Assembly: GCF_000716875.1 (NCBI RefSeq)
Contig: NZ_JNWQ01000021.1
Span: 1-64,000, forward strand
Direction: 5' to 3'
Origin: Streptomyces novaecaesareae
GTDB taxonomy: Bacteria; Actinomycetota; Actinomycetes; Streptomycetales; Streptomycetaceae
Length of the DNA stretch: 64,000 nucleotides
The notes below the pieces were generated by a model that was not told where the DNA came from, made no database searches, and saw nothing but the letters and a program-made list of their open reading frames with translations. A program made the translations under genes and the position numbers. Shown here one piece after another: positions 61,675 to 64,000 of the stretch (its first letter is position 1; the number at the start of each line of letters is the position of its first letter).

Positions 61675-63228
61675 GTGAGCATCCTCGTTCCCACCGTTGC
61701 GGACAGCGACCAGCTGCACCGCGATGCCCTGACCGTCCTGCAGCCCGGCTTCGTCGGCACCGAGCCGCCGCAGTGGCTGCTGCGCCACCTCGCCGCCGGG
61801 CTCGGCTCCGTCGCGCTGTTCGACCGCAACGTGGTCGACCTCGACCAGCTCTCGGCGCTCACCCGGGCGCTGCGCGCCGAGAACCCCGACCTCCTGATCG
61901 CCATCGACGAGGAGAGCGGCGACGTCACCCGGCTGGAGGCGGGCTCCGGCTCGTCCTGGCCCGGCAACCTCGCGCTCGGCGCGATCGACGACCCGGCGCT
62001 GACCCGGGACGTCGCCCGCGAGCTGGGCCGGGCACTGGCCGCGGCCGGCGTCAACTACAACTGGGCGCCCACCGCGGACGTCAACTCCAACCCGCGCAAC
62101 CCGGTCATCGGCGTCCGCTCCTTCGGCGCCGACCCCGAGCTGTGCGCCCGGCACACCGCCGCCTGGGTCGAGGGCCTGCAGTCGGCCGGCGTGGCCGCCT
62201 GCTCCAAGCACTTCCCCGGCCACGGCGACACCGCGGTGGACTCGCACCACGGAATGCCGGTCATCGACGTCGACCTGGACGTGCTGCGGGCCCGCGACCT
62301 GATCCCGTTCCAGGCGGCGATCGCGGCCGGCACCAAGGCCGTGATGACCGCCCACATCATGATCCCGGCGCTGGACCCGAAGCTGCCGGCCACCCTGAGC
62401 CCGACCGTGCTGCGCGACCTGCTGCGCGCCGCCCCGGCCGACGGCGGCCTCGGCTACCAGGGCCTGATCGTCAGCGACGCGATCGAGATGGGCGCCATCG
62501 CCGACACCTTCGGGATGGGCGAGGGCACCGTGCTGGCCCTGGCGGCCGGCGCGGACGCGATCTGCGTCGGCGGCGGGCTGGCCGACGAGGAGACGGTGCT
62601 GTTGCTGCGCGACGCCATCGTCGCGGGCGTGCGGGCCGGCCGGCTCGCCGAGGAGCGGCTGGCGGACGCCGCCGCGCGGGTGCGGGCACTGGGCAGCTGG
62701 GGCCGGATCTCGGCCCAGGGCGAGCGCCCGGAGCCGGACCTGGCGGTCGGCCTGCGGGCCGCGCGCCGGGCGCTGAAGGTGGTCCGGACGCCGGGCCGGG
62801 TGGCGCCCCCGGTGAGCGAACGCCCGTACGTGGCCTCGTTCTCGGACGAGCCGAACATCGCCGTCGGCGACGTCACCCCGTGGGGCGTGGCGGGCATGCT
62901 GGCGGACCGCTTCCCCGGCACCCGCACCCGCGAGGTGTCGGCGGCCGAGGCCACCCCCGAGCTGCTGGACGCCCTGGTCGACGAGCTGGTGGCGCAGGCC
63001 CAGGGCCGTCGCCTGGTGCTGGTGGTCCGGGACGCGCACCGGTACGCGTGGATGTCCGCCGCGCTGAGCCGCCTGGTGGCGGCCCGGCCGGACGCCGCCG
63101 TGGTCGAGATGGGGCTGCCCCAGTCCGAGCCGGTCGGCGCGCTCCACATCGCCACCCACGGTGCCGCCCGGGTCTGCGGGCTGGCGGCCGTGGAGGTGCT
63201 CACCGGGCAGCCGGGAGCGGTCGGCTGA
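61675..63228 (+). CDS. dasD: GH3 beta-N-acetylglucosaminidase DasD
   Basis: The 517-aa enzyme has the bacterial GH3 NagZ-type signature KHFPGHGDTAVDSHHGMP (about 182-199) and the nucleophile aspartate in GLIVSDAIEMG. No signal peptide is visible, so it splits imported chitobiose in the cytoplasm. It starts six bases after dasC and closes the dasABCD unit. Confidence 0.93.
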   Translation: MSILVPTVADSDQLHRDALTVLQPGFVGTEPPQWLLRHLAAGLGSVALFDRNVVDLDQLSALTRALRAENPDLLIAIDEESGDVTRLEAGSGSSWPGNLALGAIDDPALTRDVARELGRALAAAGVNYNWAPTADVNSNPRNPVIGVRSFGADPELCARHTAAWVEGLQSAGVAACSKHFPGHGDTAVDSHHGMPVIDVDLDVLRARDLIPFQAAIAAGTKAVMTAHIMIPALDPKLPATLSPTVLRDLLRAAPADGGLGYQGLIVSDAIEMGAIADTFGMGEGTVLALAAGADAICVGGGLADEETVLLLRDAIVAGVRAGRLAEERLADAAARVRALGSWGRISAQGERPEPDLAVGLRAARRALKVVRTPGRVAPPVSERPYVASFSDEPNIAVGDVTPWGVAGMLADRFPGTRTREVSAAEATPELLDALVDELVAQAQGRRLVLVVRDAHRYAWMSAALSRLVAARPDAAVVEMGLPQSEPVGALHIATHGAARVCGLAAVEVLTGQPGAVG

Positions 63229-63273
63229 ACCGACCGGCGAACGTCACCGGCCGGGGCCGGGAGGCGTCGGCCG

Positions 63274-63310
63274 ACGGGCTCGTCATGCGCATGCCGCATG
63301 GCGAGCCCGT
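63274..63310 (+). terminator. Terminator after dasD
   Basis: ACGGGCTCG (63274-63282) pairs with 63302-63310 and ATGCG/CGCAT can pair inside the loop, giving a two-part hairpin 45 bases after the stop. Confidence 0.8.
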
Positions 63311-63368
63311 TCCGTTTCCGCGGCGTCGACCTGCGGGTCCACCGGGTGACCGTGTTCCCTCAAGCAAG

Positions 63369-63390
63369 CCTTAAATCCACCTTAAGTCCC
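63369..63390. promoter_or_regulatory. 11-bp direct repeats
   Basis: CCTTAAATCC (63369-63378) and CCTTAAGTCC (63380-63389) repeat with an 11-bp period about 83 bases upstream of the promoter of the second binding-protein gene. The period equals that of PhoP-box repeats, but the sequence does not fit the PhoP consensus well. Confidence 0.45.
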
Positions 63391-63471
63391 ACGTACGGTG
63401 ATGGGGCGGCGACTGATCGCCACGGGGTGCAACGGCTCTGCAACGGCCTTGGCCACAAGGGCTTTTGGGCG

Positions 63472-63500
63472 TTGACACCATCATTGGTCTAGGCCAGAGT
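63472..63500 (+). promoter_or_regulatory. Promoter with DasR-responsive element
   Basis: TTGACA (63472-63477) and CAGAGT (63495-63500) are 17 bases apart, with dre ATTGGTCTAGGCCAGA (63483-63498) over the spacer and -10, as in dasA dre1. Confidence 0.85.
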
Positions 63501-63646
63501 CCAGTCATCCGGTTCGAGATTCGACTCGCCGGACGTGGTATCGGCCCACCCCCAAGCACGTCGCCGCCCCCTGCCCGGATTCTCCGCTGCGGGCGCCAAT
63601 CACGCTGCCGGCGGGCATCACGGCTCTAGCACCCTCGGAGGATGGC

Positions 63647-64000
63647 GTGAAGACGCGTCAGCTCGTCCCTACGCTCGGGATCATGGCACTGGCGATCGGC
63701 CTGACGGCCTGTTCCTCGTCGGGCTCGACGTCGGGCGACGGCAAGGGCGGCACCGCCGACCCGAAGGCGGCCACCGGCGCCGTCACCGTCTGGCTCATGG
63801 ACGACGCCCAGAAGAACTGGCCCGACCTGGTCCAGCGGGTCAACGACGAGTTCGCGGCGAAGTACCCGAACGTCACCCTCAAGCTCTCCTACCAGGGTTG
63901 GGCGGACAAGGTCAGCAAGCTGGACAAGGCGATCGCCGACGGCACCGCCCCCGACGTGGTCGAACTGGGCAACACCGAGACCATGAAGTACGTGCTCTCC
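63647..64000 (+). CDS. Second DasA-like sugar-binding lipoprotein (partial)
   Basis: The first 118 codons are present; the window ends inside the gene. The product has a lipobox LTAC (cysteine near 21), a Gly/Ser linker and AVTVWLMDDAQKNWPDLV, then APDVVELGNTET as in DasA. The 16 bases around the start (GGAGGATGGCGTGAAG) are identical to those of dasA, so gene and leader were duplicated together. It is probably a DasR-controlled binding protein for chitooligosaccharides or a related sugar. Confidence 0.9.
   Translation, partial: MKTRQLVPTLGIMALAIGLTACSSSGSTSGDGKGGTADPKAATGAVTVWLMDDAQKNWPDLVQRVNDEFAAKYPNVTLKLSYQGWADKVSKLDKAIADGTAPDVVELGNTETMKYVLS

Noticed and set aside
1..64000. CRISPR arrays, insertion sequences or prophage genes
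   Set aside because: Tandem repeats here have no spacers, and no transposase, integrase or phage structural motif was seen.

Overview
The window is high-GC actinobacterial DNA, most likely the core chromosome of a Streptomyces- or Kitasatospora-like member of the Streptomycetaceae. Evidence for this includes GTG/TTG starts, four-base ATGA/GTGA gene overlaps, the aroA-rsgA-hisN / sigR-rsrA neighbourhood, DUF397 and WhiJ-like small genes, a B12-controlled nrdAB pair and the dasR-dasABCD chitobiose locus. No CRISPR array, phage module or transposase was seen.

Layout. 1-8.6 kb: a ThiF/E1-like protein and a YgjP-type metallopeptidase diverge around two inverted DnaA boxes. They are followed by a NUDIX hydrolase, a DUF2342 zincin, an atypical SDR, moaE, a tiny membrane protein, a PDZ/Lon-like protease and a PPA1309 protein. 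8.6-16.5 kb: a UPF0182 membrane protein, initiator tRNA, a long Sel1-repeat protein, and a Fur-type repressor divergent from catalase with a perfect operator between them. 16.6-21.3 kb (minus strand): M50 peptidase, aroA, rsgA, an SMR transporter and hisN. 21.4-27.6 kb: an SRAP protein, an alpha/beta hydrolase, the thiol-stress pair sigR-rsrA with its own sigma-R promoter, and two overlapping HD/HD-GYP membrane proteins. 27.9-32.7 kb: a TPR protein, peptide deformylase, flavodoxin, a ferritin-like VioB-type protein and a MerR regulator.

32.7-38.6 kb is the accessory-looking part. A 2.4-kb cassette bounded by 141-bp direct repeats carries an HTH regulator with a TTA codon, two unannotated small ORFs sharing an I-x-P-M-P-K motif, and two divergent zinc-ribbon microproteins. 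Beside it lie DUF6879, an RsbW-like ATPase, a WhiJ-like HTH-DUF5753 regulator and a DUF397 partner.

39.2-43 kb: nrdAB under NrdR boxes and a cobalamin riboswitch. 43-52.3 kb: an exopolysaccharide-type locus with a cellulose-synthase-like GT2, a GH26 lipoprotein, two GT39-like membrane glycosyltransferases, a GH12-CBM13 lipoprotein and a LamG protein. 52.4-57 kb: GNAT, GlxA-type AraC regulator, histidine phosphatase, and a DUF3311-SSS symporter pair. 57.2-64 kb: dasR divergent from dasA-dasB-dasC-dasD, then a second DasA-like binding protein with its own DasR site, cut by the window edge.

A recurring feature is short degenerate tandem repeats of 9-16 bp at or just after stop codons, at 6450, 22811, 24332, 48925 and 53991, with a comparable array at 25. 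All identifications come from reading the sequence and general family knowledge; no database search was run.
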